Positions 47,508-56,163 of a stretch of 64,000 bases of DNA are shown piece by piece. The stretch spans positions 1 to 64,000 of the forward strand of contig JAAFAB010000003.1 in NCBI GenBank assembly GCA_018222585.1, written 5' to 3'. A model generated the notes under the pieces. It worked only from the letters and a program-made list of their open reading frames with translations, did no database searches and had not been told where the DNA came from. Within the stretch, counting starts at the first letter, position 1, and every line of letters begins with the position of its first letter. Made by a program: the position numbers and the translations under genes. Origin of the DNA: Paracoccaceae bacterium. Its GTDB lineage: Bacteria > Pseudomonadota > Alphaproteobacteria > Rhodobacterales > Rhodobacteraceae.

Positions 47508-48086
47508 TCAGCCCTCGGCGGGCTGGCGGAGCGTCTTCAGCGCACCGGCCCACTTGGCCAGCTCGTTGAACATCAGGGTCGTGCCCTCGGCCATCTTGTC
47601 GTTGGGCGTGAACACCCCGTCCTCACCGATGAAGTCAGGGAAGAAGGGCACCGGAACACCCTGCGGGATCGCGGCCATGCCGAGATTGCCGAGAAGCTGG
47701 CGCAACTCCTGCGCCGCGCGCAGGCCACCGGAAATGCCGCCATAGCTGACCACGCCCGCAGGCTTGTAGCGCCACTCGGCGTGGAGCACCTGCACCGCGT
47801 TGATCAGGCTCGCCGGGGCGAAGAAATCGTATTCCGGGGTGACGAAGACATAGGCATCGCCATCGGCGACGGCCGCGCTCCACCGCTTCGTGTGCTCATG
47901 GGCATATTGGCCCATTGCCGGATGGGTCGCCTCGTCCAGCAGCGGCAGACCGAAGTCGGCCAGGTCCAGCACCTCGACCGCGTAGCCGTCATGGCCGCGG
48001 GCGGCCTCGGCGACCCAGCTGGCGACGGTCGGGCCGACACGGCCCGGGCGGGTGGAACCGATGATGATCTTGAGATTGAGTGTCAC
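47508..48086 (-). CDS. NADPH-dependent FMN reductase (quinone/azo reductase type)
   Basis: The 192-residue flavodoxin-fold protein begins with the FMN phosphate loop [15 protein letters not shown] and has [16 protein letters not shown] and [13 protein letters not shown]. Enzymes of this group reduce quinones, azo dyes or free flavin with NADPH, and protect against electrophiles. It lies 17 bp after the hemerythrin gene, in the same operon. The divergent HxlR-type regulator probably controls both. Confidence 0.88.
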   Translation of the reverse strand: MTLNLKIIIGSTRPGRVGPTVASWVAEAARGHDGYAVEVLDLADFGLPLLDEATHPAMGQYAHEHTKRWSAAVADGDAYVFVTPEYDFFAPASLINAVQVLHAEWRYKPAGVVSYGGISGGLRAAQELRQLLGNLGMAAIPQGVPVPFFPDFIGEDGVFTPNDKMAEGTTLMFNELAKWAGALKTLRQPAEG

Positions 48087-48103
48087 GGAAGGTCCTTTCG
48101 GGG

Positions 48104-48661
48104 TCAGATGAGGTTGAAGGCGCCGAGCGCCTCTTCCAGCTCGGTTTCCTCGTAGTGGAAATGCGAGCGCAGCACGGCATGGAGCCGGTTGAAGGTGTCG
48201 CGCAGGCTGGCATAGGTTTCGTCATCGGGGCTGTCGCTGAGGGCCTGCGCCCCCTGCGCCAGGTCCTCCAGCAGGGCATGGACCACAAGGTGCTCCTCGC
48301 GCAGCTTGGCCACCAGGGCCGCGAACCCGCTGCCAGCCCGCGATTCGACGGCGGGAAAGATCTGCTGTTCCTCCGCGCCGTGGTGAAACAGCAGGTGATT
48401 GCACTCGCGCCCGCAGAGCGTGCCGAAAAGCTGCAGGTTCCGGTTCATGCCCATGCCCCCGAGATGGGCGACAAGACCCGGCGCGGCGGCGCGGTCTTCT
48501 TCGATGCGGTCGATCAGCAGCTTCACCTGGGCCATGTCGCGCAGGTGAAGGCGGTGGATCGCCGCCAATGTCCGCCCGACCTGCCGTTGCGCGCTGGTGA
48601 CGTTGGCCAGCTTCGGGGCCCGGGGTCGGGCGCCCTCGTTGAGCTCGGGGATCTCGGTCAT
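48104..48661 (-). CDS. Hemerythrin HHE-domain protein
   Basis: The 185-residue helical protein has the spaced His and Glu ligands of a diiron hemerythrin domain: LLFHHGAEEQQIFP, REEHLVVHALL and HFHYEETELEEAL, plus His residues in the first helix (IHRLHLRD). Such domains bind oxygen or respond to oxidative or nitrosative stress. It is the first gene of a two-gene operon with an FMN reductase. Confidence 0.85.
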   Translation of the reverse strand: MTEIPELNEGARPRAPKLANVTSAQRQVGRTLAAIHRLHLRDMAQVKLLIDRIEEDRAAAPGLVAHLGGMGMNRNLQLFGTLCGRECNHLLFHHGAEEQQIFPAVESRAGSGFAALVAKLREEHLVVHALLEDLAQGAQALSDSPDDETYASLRDTFNRLHAVLRSHFHYEETELEEALGAFNLI

Positions 48662-48695
48662 CGATGCGGCACCTTGGTCTCTGATGGAAACTGTA

Positions 48696-48710
48696 GTATC
48701 CGATGGATAC
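48696..48710. promoter_or_regulatory. GTATCC-GAT-GGATAC operator between hemerythrin and HxlR genes
   Basis: A perfect 6-bp inverted repeat with a 3-bp centre lies in the divergent gap, 35 bp from the hemerythrin start and 68 bp from the regulator start. HxlR/DUF24 regulators bind such dyads in divergent promoter regions. Binding by the adjacent HxlR-type regulator is inferred. Confidence 0.6.
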
Positions 48711-48778
48711 CGAAATGCACACTAGACATGTCACCGCGTGCCGCAAGACGGCACGTTTTCGACACCATGGTATCGCCG

Positions 48779-49189
48779 ATGAAACCCATTCCCCGCCACG
48801 ATGACACCCGCTGCACCCCCGTTCGCCGGGTCCTTCAGGCCATCGGCAGCAAGTGGTCCGTGCTGATCGTCTCGCATCTCAAGCAGGGGCCGATGCGGTT
48901 CTCCGATCTCAAGCGGTCCATCGGCGACATCACCCAGAAATCCCTGACCGCCAGCCTGCGGGAACTGGAACAGAACGGGCTGGTCGAGCGCGTGGTGACG
49001 CCGGTGATCCCGCCGCGTGTCGACTACTGCCTGACCCCGCTCGGGCAGACGCTCCTGCCACCGCTCGAGGCGCTCACCGACTGGGCCATCGAGAACGAAG
49101 AGGCCGTATCCGAGGCCCGCGCGGCCTTCCAGGCGGCCATGGACGCGCCTCAGGGCACCAGCAGGAACGCAGTGGCCGCCGCCGGGTGA
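48779..49189 (+). CDS. HxlR/DUF24-family redox-sensing regulator (YodB/QorR-like)
   Basis: The 136-residue protein has one winged helix-turn-helix domain (about 16-100) and the conserved N-terminal Cys (C12 in DDTRCTPVRR) that senses quinones or diamide in YodB-like members. It is divergent from the hemerythrin and FMN-reductase genes, the classic arrangement for such regulators. The start at 48779 or 48767 cannot be separated; no strong ribosome site is visible for either. Confidence 0.88.
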   Translation: MKPIPRHDDTRCTPVRRVLQAIGSKWSVLIVSHLKQGPMRFSDLKRSIGDITQKSLTASLRELEQNGLVERVVTPVIPPRVDYCLTPLGQTLLPPLEALTDWAIENEEAVSEARAAFQAAMDAPQGTSRNAVAAAG

Positions 49190-49271
49190 TCCGACGACAG
49201 CCCTGTGCCGTTCGACAAGCCACCGCGCCCCGGAGGGCCGGCAGAGAGGCGCGCCCCTCATCGGCGCCGCA

Positions 49272-50174
49272 TCAGGCGTCGAAGTAGCCGCCCTCTTCAA
49301 GGTCCGACAGCAGCGCCGGCCCCGTCGGGTCCCAGCCGAGCACGCGCCGGGTTTCGGCGCTGGAGGCCATCACGTTCATCTCGGCGAAATGCTCGAACCA
49401 GGTGAAATGCGCCGCCGCCTCTTCGGGCGCGACGGCACCGACGGGCACATTCAGCCCCTTGCCGATCGCCTCGGCGATCTGGCGGAAGGGCACCCCCTCT
49501 TCGGCAACAGCATGATACTGCGCGTCGGCGGCCCCCGCCTCGACGGCAAGTCGGAACAGGCGCGCGGCATCGCGACGGTGCACGGCCGGCCAGTGATTGT
49601 CGCCCGCCCCGACATAGGCCGAGAGATTGCGTTGCCGCGCGATGCCGATCAGGGCCGGCACGAAGGCATGATCCCCCGCGCCATGCACCGAGAGCGGCAG
49701 ACGCACGGAGGAGACGGGCACGCCGGTTGCCGCGACCCGCTGCGCGACCTCTTCGGACAGCGCGCGCGGATTGCGGCCCGGCGCCCCCGCCGGCACGGGC
49801 GCGTCAGCCTCGGTCACGATCCCGGCCTTGGGCAGCACCCCGATCGCCGAGGCGATGACCAGCGGACGACCCGAGCCGGCCAGTTCCTCGCCCATGAGGG
49901 TGATCGCCGCGCCATCGGCTTCGCAATTTTCCATGAAACGCGAAAAGTCATGGTTGAAGGCGGTGTGGATGACTCCGTCCACGCCACTGACCGCCTCCCG
50001 CAGGGCATCCCTCTGGCGCAGGTCGGCCACGGCTGCCTCGGCGCCAAGGGCGGTCAGCGTCGCGGCGGCAGCGGCAGAGCGGACCAAGCCGATCACCTTG
50101 TGCCCTGCCTGCAGCAGATCCTGCACGACGGCGGAGCCGACGAAACCGTTCGCCCCGGTTACAAGAATTTTCAT
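49272..50174 (-). CDS. NAD(P)-dependent epimerase/SDR-family oxidoreductase
   Basis: The 300-residue Rossmann protein starts MKILVTGANGFVGSAVV, an extended-SDR nucleotide loop, and has a HTAFN segment after the third strand. The usual YxxxK is not evident; the region around RNPRALSEEVAQRVAA takes its place, which puts it among the atypical SDR-a5-like proteins. The substrate is unknown. I chose the Met at 50174 with AAGGAG seven bases upstream; the Met two codons earlier is too close to it. It stands alone, convergent with the HxlR gene. Confidence 0.85.
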   Translation of the reverse strand: MKILVTGANGFVGSAVVQDLLQAGHKVIGLVRSAAAAATLTALGAEAAVADLRQRDALREAVSGVDGVIHTAFNHDFSRFMENCEADGAAITLMGEELAGSGRPLVIASAIGVLPKAGIVTEADAPVPAGAPGRNPRALSEEVAQRVAATGVPVSSVRLPLSVHGAGDHAFVPALIGIARQRNLSAYVGAGDNHWPAVHRRDAARLFRLAVEAGAADAQYHAVAEEGVPFRQIAEAIGKGLNVPVGAVAPEEAAAHFTWFEHFAEMNVMASSAETRRVLGWDPTGPALLSDLEEGGYFDA

Positions 50175-50305
50175 TGTCATTCTCCTTTTGGACAGGTCCG
50201 TCGCAGCTCCTTGCGGGGCGCCGGCGGAAATGAAGGTACCCCGCGCGCCCGAAGGCCCGCAGGATACCGGCGCGCACCGCCACGCGGGCGGTTCGCGCAT
50301 GGGGG

Positions 50306-51084
50306 TCAGCCTGCAAGCGCGGCCAGCACACGCCCGGGATGGAACGGCAGATGCCGCAGGCCTGCGCCGCCGCTGAGGCTGGCCACCGCATTGGCAATGG
50401 CAGGGGCGACGGGCGGCGGGCCCACCTTGCCGATGCCGGAGGGCGGGGTGTCGGTGGGCAGGACGCGCACCTCGACTCCGGTGTCTCGGACATGCGCAGC
50501 ACCCGGTAGCTGTCGAAATTGGCCTGCTGCACGACGCCCCCGACGATCTCGATACGCTCGAACAGCGCGGCGCTGCCCCCCTGGACGATCGCGCCCATGA
50601 TCTGCGCCTCGATGTTGGCGGGCTGGATCGCGAGCAGGGCGGCGGCCTGCATGATCTGCCCGGACTGGCACTACCCGCACTGGGGCACCTGCCCGGCGAT
50701 CCAGGCGCGTTGCAGGGGATGCGTCCCGCCAGGCGAGAGGCCCTCGATGGTTGTCACCTCGCTGCCTTCGACGTCCGAGATCCAGGTCTGGCAGGCTGGC
50801 ACCGGCGCGCCGTCCACATGCACCGTGCAGGCGCCGCACTGTGCCAGGCCGCAGCCGAATTTCGTGCCGGTCAGGCCGAGGCTGTCGCGGATGACGCCGG
50901 CCAGGTTGGGGGCGCCGCCGGTCGCGCCCGGCTCGATGGCGTGGCAGCTCGCGCAGCGGCGCGCAAAGAGCTGCGCGCCGTCTGCCTGCTGCGCGGCGAC
51001 CGGCGCCGCAAACGCGAGGAAGAGGAGGTACAGGCAGAGCGGCAGGGAAAGCGGCAGACGGGGATTGACGGGGAGAGGGGGCAT
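50306..51084 (-). pseudogene. Decayed cytochrome c / isoquinoline-oxidoreductase (IorA-IorB type) fusion remnant
   Basis: Read leftward, the region begins with a signal peptide and a c-type heme motif CASCH. After PNLAGVI it passes in frame into the 2Fe-2S subunit: [19 protein letters not shown]. At 50668-50670 a TAG replaces the Tyr expected in QCGYCQSG. A second deletion joins QAAALLAIQPA to the large molybdenum subunit, ANIEAQIMGAIVQGG. Near 50485 one base is lost, so the end (VEVRVLPTDTPPSGIGKVG to the stop at 50306) lies in another frame. The original operon would have encoded an electron-transferring aldehyde- or N-heterocycle-oxidising molybdoenzyme. It is non-functional now. Confidence 0.85.
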
Positions 51085-51195
51085 GGGGAGAGGTCCGTGT
51101 GTATTCGGTCAGGATAGGGGCGCAGACCGGGACTATCCACGCTCGAGGATACGTATTTTATTCTGTATCGTACCAATTGCCTCAGGCGGCGCCTG

Positions 51196-51666
51196 TCAGC
51201 TGAAGGCAATCCAGCGCCCCGCGAAGAGGGCAGAGGTCCACAGGACAAGGGACAGTGCCGCGGCGAGGCGGCTGCGCCGGGTGGCGGCCTCGGGCAAGGG
51301 TACGAAGCGGCCTTCGGCGATCCGCAGGGCCAGCGCGTTCAGCCCGGCCAGGAAGACCAGGCCCATCTTGACCAGGAACACCGGGTTGCCCAGGTAGTCC
51401 CCCAGCCGGACCGAGGCCAGCAGCAGCCCCGCCCCGGCTGCCAGGGCAAAGCCGCAGAGCGCCATGCGCACCAGCACCGGCAGGGCCGGATCCAGCGACG
51501 GGCCAAGCAGGCGCAGCAGCCGCAGGTCGACAGCCGTGATCGCGCCCAGCAGGATGCCCAGCCCCAGGATGTGCAACGCCGAGATCACCGGGTAGACCCA
51601 GGGCAGCAGCACGATCAGACGGACCAGGGGCAGGCCCTCGACCGCCTCTCCCAACCCGCTCAGCAT
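51196..51666 (-). CDS. DUF6644-family membrane protein
   Basis: The 156-residue protein has four TM helices (about 22-43, 60-80, 90-110, 132-150), with His and Gly in the first (WVYPVISALHILGLGILLG). This recalls a heme-binding cytochrome-b-like or CopD-like four-helix bundle. The family has no known function. It overlaps the DUF6152 gene by 7 bp and the two are likely coexpressed. A link to the neighbouring decayed oxidoreductase is possible. Confidence 0.75.
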   Translation of the reverse strand: MLSGLGEAVEGLPLVRLIVLLPWVYPVISALHILGLGILLGAITAVDLRLLRLLGPSLDPALPVLVRMALCGFALAAGAGLLLASVRLGDYLGNPVFLVKMGLVFLAGLNALALRIAEGRFVPLPEAATRRSRLAAALSLVLWTSALFAGRWIAFS

Positions 51667-52127
51667 GTCTCGACGACCGGTGCCCAGTCACCTTCGTAGG
51701 AGCGCACCTCGCCACTTTCCAGCCGCACCCAGGTGCTGCGCAGCTGATGCGGCGGCAGGCAGTTGCGCAGGGCCACCAGGGTGATGCGGTCGCCGGGTTC
51801 CAGCACCTCTGACAGGCGGTAGAACATGCTGACGGGGGAGAGTTCGATCTCGTGGGAATTGCCGACCATCGCCTCGGGGACGATGACCGCGCCGAAGTAT
51901 TCTTCCGGGCGGCCCGTCTGGGCGTCCACCCGGCCGGCCCCGTCGACACGCACTGTCAGAACCGGGTGCGGCGGCGCGAAGGTGGCGGCCTCGACCGAGC
52001 CCGAGATCAGCAGCGGGCTGGCACCGTCATAGCGCCCGGTCACTCCGTGATGGGCCGAGCCGGCGCTGCCGAAGACAAGGGTGCTCGCCACTCCGGCGAT
52101 GCCTGCGACAAGAAATTTCGGAATCAT
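51660..52127 (-). CDS. DUF6152-family secreted protein
   Basis: The 155-residue protein has a signal peptide (about 1-25, ending SAGSAHHG) and a beta-rich domain (SGSVEAATFAPPHPVLTVRV) typical of DUF6152. The mature end exposes two His, a possible metal site. Function is unknown; such genes sit next to DUF6644 membrane proteins. It is divergent from the AraC-type gene, with probable regulator sites in the 101-bp gap. Confidence 0.8.
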   Translation of the reverse strand: MIPKFLVAGIAGVASTLVFGSAGSAHHGVTGRYDGASPLLISGSVEAATFAPPHPVLTVRVDGAGRVDAQTGRPEEYFGAVIVPEAMVGNSHEIELSPVSMFYRLSEVLEPGDRITLVALRNCLPPHQLRSTWVRLESGEVRSYEGDWAPVVETC

Positions 52128-52173
52128 GCGACTTGCTCCGTTGCTTGTGATCCCTGGAAGATACGGGTTGCCG

Positions 52174-52221
52174 CCGAACGATCCACGCCGTATCGTCCGT
52201 TAAAACACCCATATCGTTCGG
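52174..52221. promoter_or_regulatory. AraC-type binding sites with 21-bp periodicity
   Basis: TATCGTCCG (52191) and TATCGTTCGG (52212) are direct repeats spaced exactly 21 bp, two helical turns, as is typical of AraC-family half-sites. CCGAACGAT (52174-52182) is an inverted match to ATCGTTCGG (52213-52221). They lie directly upstream of the araC-type gene and in the shared divergent region with DUF6152. Binding by that regulator is inferred. Confidence 0.55.
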
Positions 52222-52228
52222 AATATCC

Positions 52229-53158
52229 ATGGATCCGCTGTCCGAAGTCCTGTCCCTGCTGAAAATGCGCAGCTACGTCTCCTCCGGCTTCGACGCCGGG
52301 GGCGACTGGTCCCTGCGCTTCCAGCTGCAGAGCGACATCATCAAGTGCTACGCGGTCGAGGACGGCGCCTGCTGGCTGGCGGTCGACGGGGTGGAGGCGC
52401 CGGTCTGGCTGGAGAAAGGCGACTGCTTCGTCCTGCCCAGCGGACGGCCGTTCCGCCTGACCAGTGACCTGCGCCTGCCTCCGATGGACTCGCGGCAGGT
52501 CTTCCCACCGGCGCAGCCCGGCGGGGTGGTGCAGCTCAACGGTGGGGGCGCCCTGTTCCTGGTCGGCAGCCGCTTCACGGTGTCAGGGGGCCACGCGCCG
52601 GCGCTGCTGCGGATGATGCCCGCCATCGTCCATGTCCGGAAGACCTCGGACCAGGCCGCGATCCGCTGGTCCGTCGAGCGGATGCGCGAGGAACTGCGCG
52701 ACAGCCGCCCGGGGGGAGAGCTGATCGCCCGCCACCTGGCGCACATGATGCTGGTGCAGACCCTGCGGCTGCACCTGGACGAAGGGGACCTGGAGCCGGG
52801 GTGGTTCGCCGCCCTGACCGATCCGCGCCTCGGAGCTGCGATCCGCGCCATGCACGAGGCGCCGGCGCGCCGGTGGACGCTGCAGTCCCTGGCCAGCGAG
52901 GCCGGCATGTCGCGCACCGTCTTCGCCCAGAGGTTCCGCGAGACCGCCGGGGAAACGCCGATGGACTACCTGACCCGCTGGCGCATGTTGCTGGCCTGCG
53001 AAAGCCTCGACGCCGAGCGCCAGCCGGTCTCGACCGTCTCCCGCGCGCTTGGCTACGAATCCGAAAGCGCCTTCAGCTCGGCATTCAAGCGGGTCATCGG
53101 CTGCACGCCGGGCAAATATGCCCGCACCTCGCGCGGGGACAGCGCCGCCAGGGCCTGA
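52229..53158 (+). CDS. AraC-family transcriptional regulator with N-terminal cupin domain
   Basis: The 309-residue protein has a cupin-type ligand domain (about 15-165; LEKGDCFVLPSGRPF) and two C-terminal AraC helix-turn-helices (about 200-300; LASEAGMSRTVFAQRF and VSRALGYESESAFSSAFKR). It should activate the divergent DUF6152/DUF6644 genes and perhaps the ancestral oxidoreductase operon. Its own start is 8 bp after the last TATCGTTCGG repeat, so autoregulation is likely. The effector molecule is unknown. Confidence 0.9.
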   Translation: MDPLSEVLSLLKMRSYVSSGFDAGGDWSLRFQLQSDIIKCYAVEDGACWLAVDGVEAPVWLEKGDCFVLPSGRPFRLTSDLRLPPMDSRQVFPPAQPGGVVQLNGGGALFLVGSRFTVSGGHAPALLRMMPAIVHVRKTSDQAAIRWSVERMREELRDSRPGGELIARHLAHMMLVQTLRLHLDEGDLEPGWFAALTDPRLGAAIRAMHEAPARRWTLQSLASEAGMSRTVFAQRFRETAGETPMDYLTRWRMLLACESLDAERQPVSTVSRALGYESESAFSSAFKRVIGCTPGKYARTSRGDSAARA

Positions 53159-53171
53159 GCCCGCCGCGCCT

Positions 53172-53777
53172 TCAGTCCGCCGTGGCGACCTGCGCCGAGG
53201 GACGCGCGGCCAGCCGTGCATGGTAGTCGGCCAGGGGCGCATCGGCCTCGATCCCGAGCCCCGGCAGCCAGCCCAGCAGGTAGAAGGCCGCTGCATCGGG
53301 CAGACTGAACCGCTCGCCCATCAGGAACGGGCCGTGGCCCAGTTCGTCCGACAGCCGCGCCAGCCCGGCACCCAGCGTCTCGCGCCCGCGCGCCCGGACC
53401 TCGTCCTGTGCCTCGGGCGAGGTGGCGAAGGCAGCGGGCCGCATCAGCAGCGCCGTGCCCCGCATGTGCAGCGAAGCGACGATGAAATCCAGCAGCTCCA
53501 GCGCGCGCGCCTCGCCATCAGCCCCCGAGGGCAGCAGCCCCGCGCCGGGCGCCTGCCGCGCCAGCCAGAAGGCGATGGCGGGGAATTCCGTCAGCAGCCG
53601 CCCGTCGTCGCGCAGCAGCGCCGGCACCTTGCCCTTGGGGTTCACCGCCAGGTACTCGGGCCGCCGCTGGTCGCCCGCACGCACGTCAAGCCGGTGCACC
53701 TCGTAGGGCAGCCCGGCCTCTTCCAGGATCATGCGGATTCCCAGCGAGCACGAGCCCGGGGCATGAAAGAGCTTCAT
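53172..53777 (-). CDS. Glutathione S-transferase family protein
   Basis: The 201-residue protein has an N-terminal thioredoxin-fold domain (MKLFHAPGSCSLGIRMILEE; VNPKGKVPALL with the cis-Pro) and a helical C-terminal domain (about 85-200; FSLPDAAAFYLLGWLPGLG). The Ser-Cys-Ser near the start would activate glutathione as in beta-class enzymes. It is the last gene of the leftward catabolic operon, so it may detoxify or cleave an intermediate of that pathway. Confidence 0.87.
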   Translation of the reverse strand: MKLFHAPGSCSLGIRMILEEAGLPYEVHRLDVRAGDQRRPEYLAVNPKGKVPALLRDDGRLLTEFPAIAFWLARQAPGAGLLPSGADGEARALELLDFIVASLHMRGTALLMRPAAFATSPEAQDEVRARGRETLGAGLARLSDELGHGPFLMGERFSLPDAAAFYLLGWLPGLGIEADAPLADYHARLAARPSAQVATAD

Positions 53778-53830
53778 GGCGATGTCTCCCGTCAGGGGCG
53801 GAACCGAACCGGGCCGGTCCCGCCGCAGCC

Positions 53831-54829
53831 TCAGTGATCGTGCCCGCAGTAGTCGCAATGCACCTTGGGTTTGCCAAGGCTCTTGCGCATGTCCTTCATC
53901 ATCTCGAAGTAGGGAATCGGCACATGCACCGGCCGTTCGGGCGCGTTCTCGAAGTCGTCGTAGAGCGTCTGAAGGGTGACCACCACGCGCTCGGCGTCGT
54001 TCCAGTCGCGGTAGTCGCCGAGGTCGATCTTGTAGGCCGCATCCAGGAAGTCGACGCCCTGCTCGTACATCGGCCGGGCCATCTCGGTGACATCCATCAG
54101 GTAGTCCCGCATCTTGCGCACGTCCTCCTTGGTCGAGATCGGCCCGTGGCCGGCGACGATCACCTCGACGTCCATGTCGAGCACCATGTTGCAGACATTG
54201 ATCCAGCGCGCGATCGGACCGTACCAGGCAATCGGCGTCCCGGCCGAGAACAGGATGTCGCCGGTATAGAGCACCTTGTCCTCGGGCACGTAGATCAGCG
54301 CATCGCCCAGCGAATGCGCCGGGCCGACCTCGATCAACTCCACGGTCTTGTCGCCGACCTTGAGGGTCATCCGGTCCTTGAAGGTCTCGGTCGGCGGCGT
54401 CAGCTCGATGCCCGAGAAGTCGAAGGGGCGGAAGCATTCAGCCATGAACTCGCCCGCGCGGCCGAACTGCGACGGATCCTTCTGCACCGACAGCAGGACC
54501 TTGGGATCGAAACGGGCGAAATCGCTCACCGTGCCTTCGGTGCCGATGATCCGGGCGCCCTCGACCAGCTGGTTGCCGAAGGTGTGGTCGCCGTCGGCAT
54601 GGGTGTTGACCAGCACGCCGATCTTCTCGGAGGCGGGCACGGCGTTGCGCATCTCGGCCAGCATCTCGCCGGTGCACTTCAGGTCGAAGAGCGTGTCGAC
54701 CAGCAGGGTCGCCTCTCCGTCGGCGATCAGGCCGGCATTCGACCAGCCCCAGGACCCGTCAGGCACGAGGTACCCCCAGCATCCGTTGCCGAGGTCGTGC
54801 AGCCCCTTGGTATAGTTCCACTTGGTCAT
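53831..54829 (-). CDS. MBL-fold metallo-hydrolase with Cys/His-rich C-terminal tail
   Basis: The 332-residue protein has the metallo-beta-lactamase core: THADGDHTFG (HxDxDH, with Asp replacing the usual second His), VGPAHSLGDALIY and GHGPISTKEDV. The extreme C-terminus HCDYCGHDH is an unusual Cys/His cluster. Family enzymes hydrolyse lactones, thioesters or similar bonds. It lies 11 bp after the TRAP permease gene and before the GST gene, so it should act on an imported substrate. The start at 54829 follows AGGATCC-type spacing. Confidence 0.85.
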   Translation of the reverse strand: MTKWNYTKGLHDLGNGCWGYLVPDGSWGWSNAGLIADGEATLLVDTLFDLKCTGEMLAEMRNAVPASEKIGVLVNTHADGDHTFGNQLVEGARIIGTEGTVSDFARFDPKVLLSVQKDPSQFGRAGEFMAECFRPFDFSGIELTPPTETFKDRMTLKVGDKTVELIEVGPAHSLGDALIYVPEDKVLYTGDILFSAGTPIAWYGPIARWINVCNMVLDMDVEVIVAGHGPISTKEDVRKMRDYLMDVTEMARPMYEQGVDFLDAAYKIDLGDYRDWNDAERVVVTLQTLYDDFENAPERPVHVPIPYFEMMKDMRKSLGKPKVHCDYCGHDH

Positions 54830-54840
54830 GAGGGATCCTC

Positions 54841-56163
54841 CTAGAGTAGGGCCGTGGTGATGGCCGGGAAGAAGAAGACGAGCGCCAGCACCAGAACCAT
54901 CATCAGCGCGAAGGGCGCCGCCCCCCGGAAGATGTGGCCGAGGGTGATGTCGCTCTCGGCGCCCAGTGTCGACTTGATGACGTAGACGGCGATGCCGAAG
55001 GGCGGGGTGAGCAGGCCGATCTCGACCGCGAGGATGGCGATCACCCCCAGCCAGATCAGGTCGACGCCGAGCCCATTGAGGATCGGCACCGCGATCGGCA
55101 GCACCAGCAGCAGGATCGACGAGCTGTCGAGGATGGTGCCCAGCAGGACCATGACGGCGATCATCGCCAGCACCACGCCATCGGCCGAGAGACCGGCCTC
55201 GAGCACGGTGGTGCCCAGCCAGCCGGGCATCCCGGTGAAGGCCAGCATCCGCGAGTAGAGGCTGGCGCCGATGATCAGGAAGCAGATCGAGGCGGTGGTA
55301 TGGCCGGTCTGCACCAGCACCTGCCAGAAGGCGCGCCAGTCGAGGCGCCGCTTGACCAGCGCGATCACCAGGGCCCCGGCGGCCCCCGCGCCACCGGCCT
55401 CGGTGGGGGTGAACAGGCCGCCGTAGATGCCGCCCAGCACCAGCGCCACGAGGGCGGCAATGGGCAGCAGCTTGGCCGCGATCTCTCCCCAGCCCATCAG
55501 GTGCTCGTCGGCGCCGTGCCCGGCCTCGGCCTGCTGGCCGCCGACGAAGCCCGGCGTCAGGTAGGCCATGGCCACGATGCCGACGCCGTAGGTCACCGCC
55601 AGCAGCAGCCCCGGCAGCACGCCGGCGATGAACAGCGAGCCGACGGACTGCTCGGTCAGGATGCCGTAGAGGATGAACAGCAGCGAGGGCGGGATCAGCA
55701 TCCCCAGCACCGAGGACCCGGCCACCACGCCGACCGAGAACTGTCGGGTGTAGCCACGCCGCCGCATCTCGGGCACCGCGACCTTGGTGAAGACCGCCGC
55801 CGAGGCGATGGAGATCCCGGTGATCGCGGCAAAGACCGCATTGGCCGCCACCGTGGCCACGCCAAGCCCGCCGCGGATCCGGCGGAAAGCCTGCTGGGCC
55901 ACGTCGAAGGTATCGCGCCCCATGCCCGATATCGACACCACCAGCCCCATCAGGACAAAGAGCGGCACGACACCGAACAGCTGGTCGGTGATCGAATCCT
56001 TGAAGGCGACCACCAGCATGTTCGCCGCCAGGTCGAAATTGTCGCGCAGCACCCAGACCCCGAGGAAGCTGACAAGGATCAGCGACACCGCGACATGCAG
56101 CCCCGCGTAGATCAGCACCAGCATCAGCGCGATGGAGCCCATGGCCACCTCGACGCCGCTCAT
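54841..56163 (-). CDS. dctM: TRAP transporter large permease (DctM)
   Basis: The 440-residue membrane protein has about 12 helices with DctM-type motifs, including ITGISIASAAVFTKVAVPEM, AGSSVLGMLIPPSLLFILYG and GLLTPPFGIAVYVIKS. It moves the solute carried by DctP using the sodium gradient. The start MSGVEVAMG overlaps the DctQ stop by four bases. The longer open frame upstream is the dctQ gene in another frame and is not used. Confidence 0.93.
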   Translation of the reverse strand: MSGVEVAMGSIALMLVLIYAGLHVAVSLILVSFLGVWVLRDNFDLAANMLVVAFKDSITDQLFGVVPLFVLMGLVVSISGMGRDTFDVAQQAFRRIRGGLGVATVAANAVFAAITGISIASAAVFTKVAVPEMRRRGYTRQFSVGVVAGSSVLGMLIPPSLLFILYGILTEQSVGSLFIAGVLPGLLLAVTYGVGIVAMAYLTPGFVGGQQAEAGHGADEHLMGWGEIAAKLLPIAALVALVLGGIYGGLFTPTEAGGAGAAGALVIALVKRRLDWRAFWQVLVQTGHTTASICFLIIGASLYSRMLAFTGMPGWLGTTVLEAGLSADGVVLAMIAVMVLLGTILDSSSILLLVLPIAVPILNGLGVDLIWLGVIAILAVEIGLLTPPFGIAVYVIKSTLGAESDITLGHIFRGAAPFALMMVLVLALVFFFPAITTALL

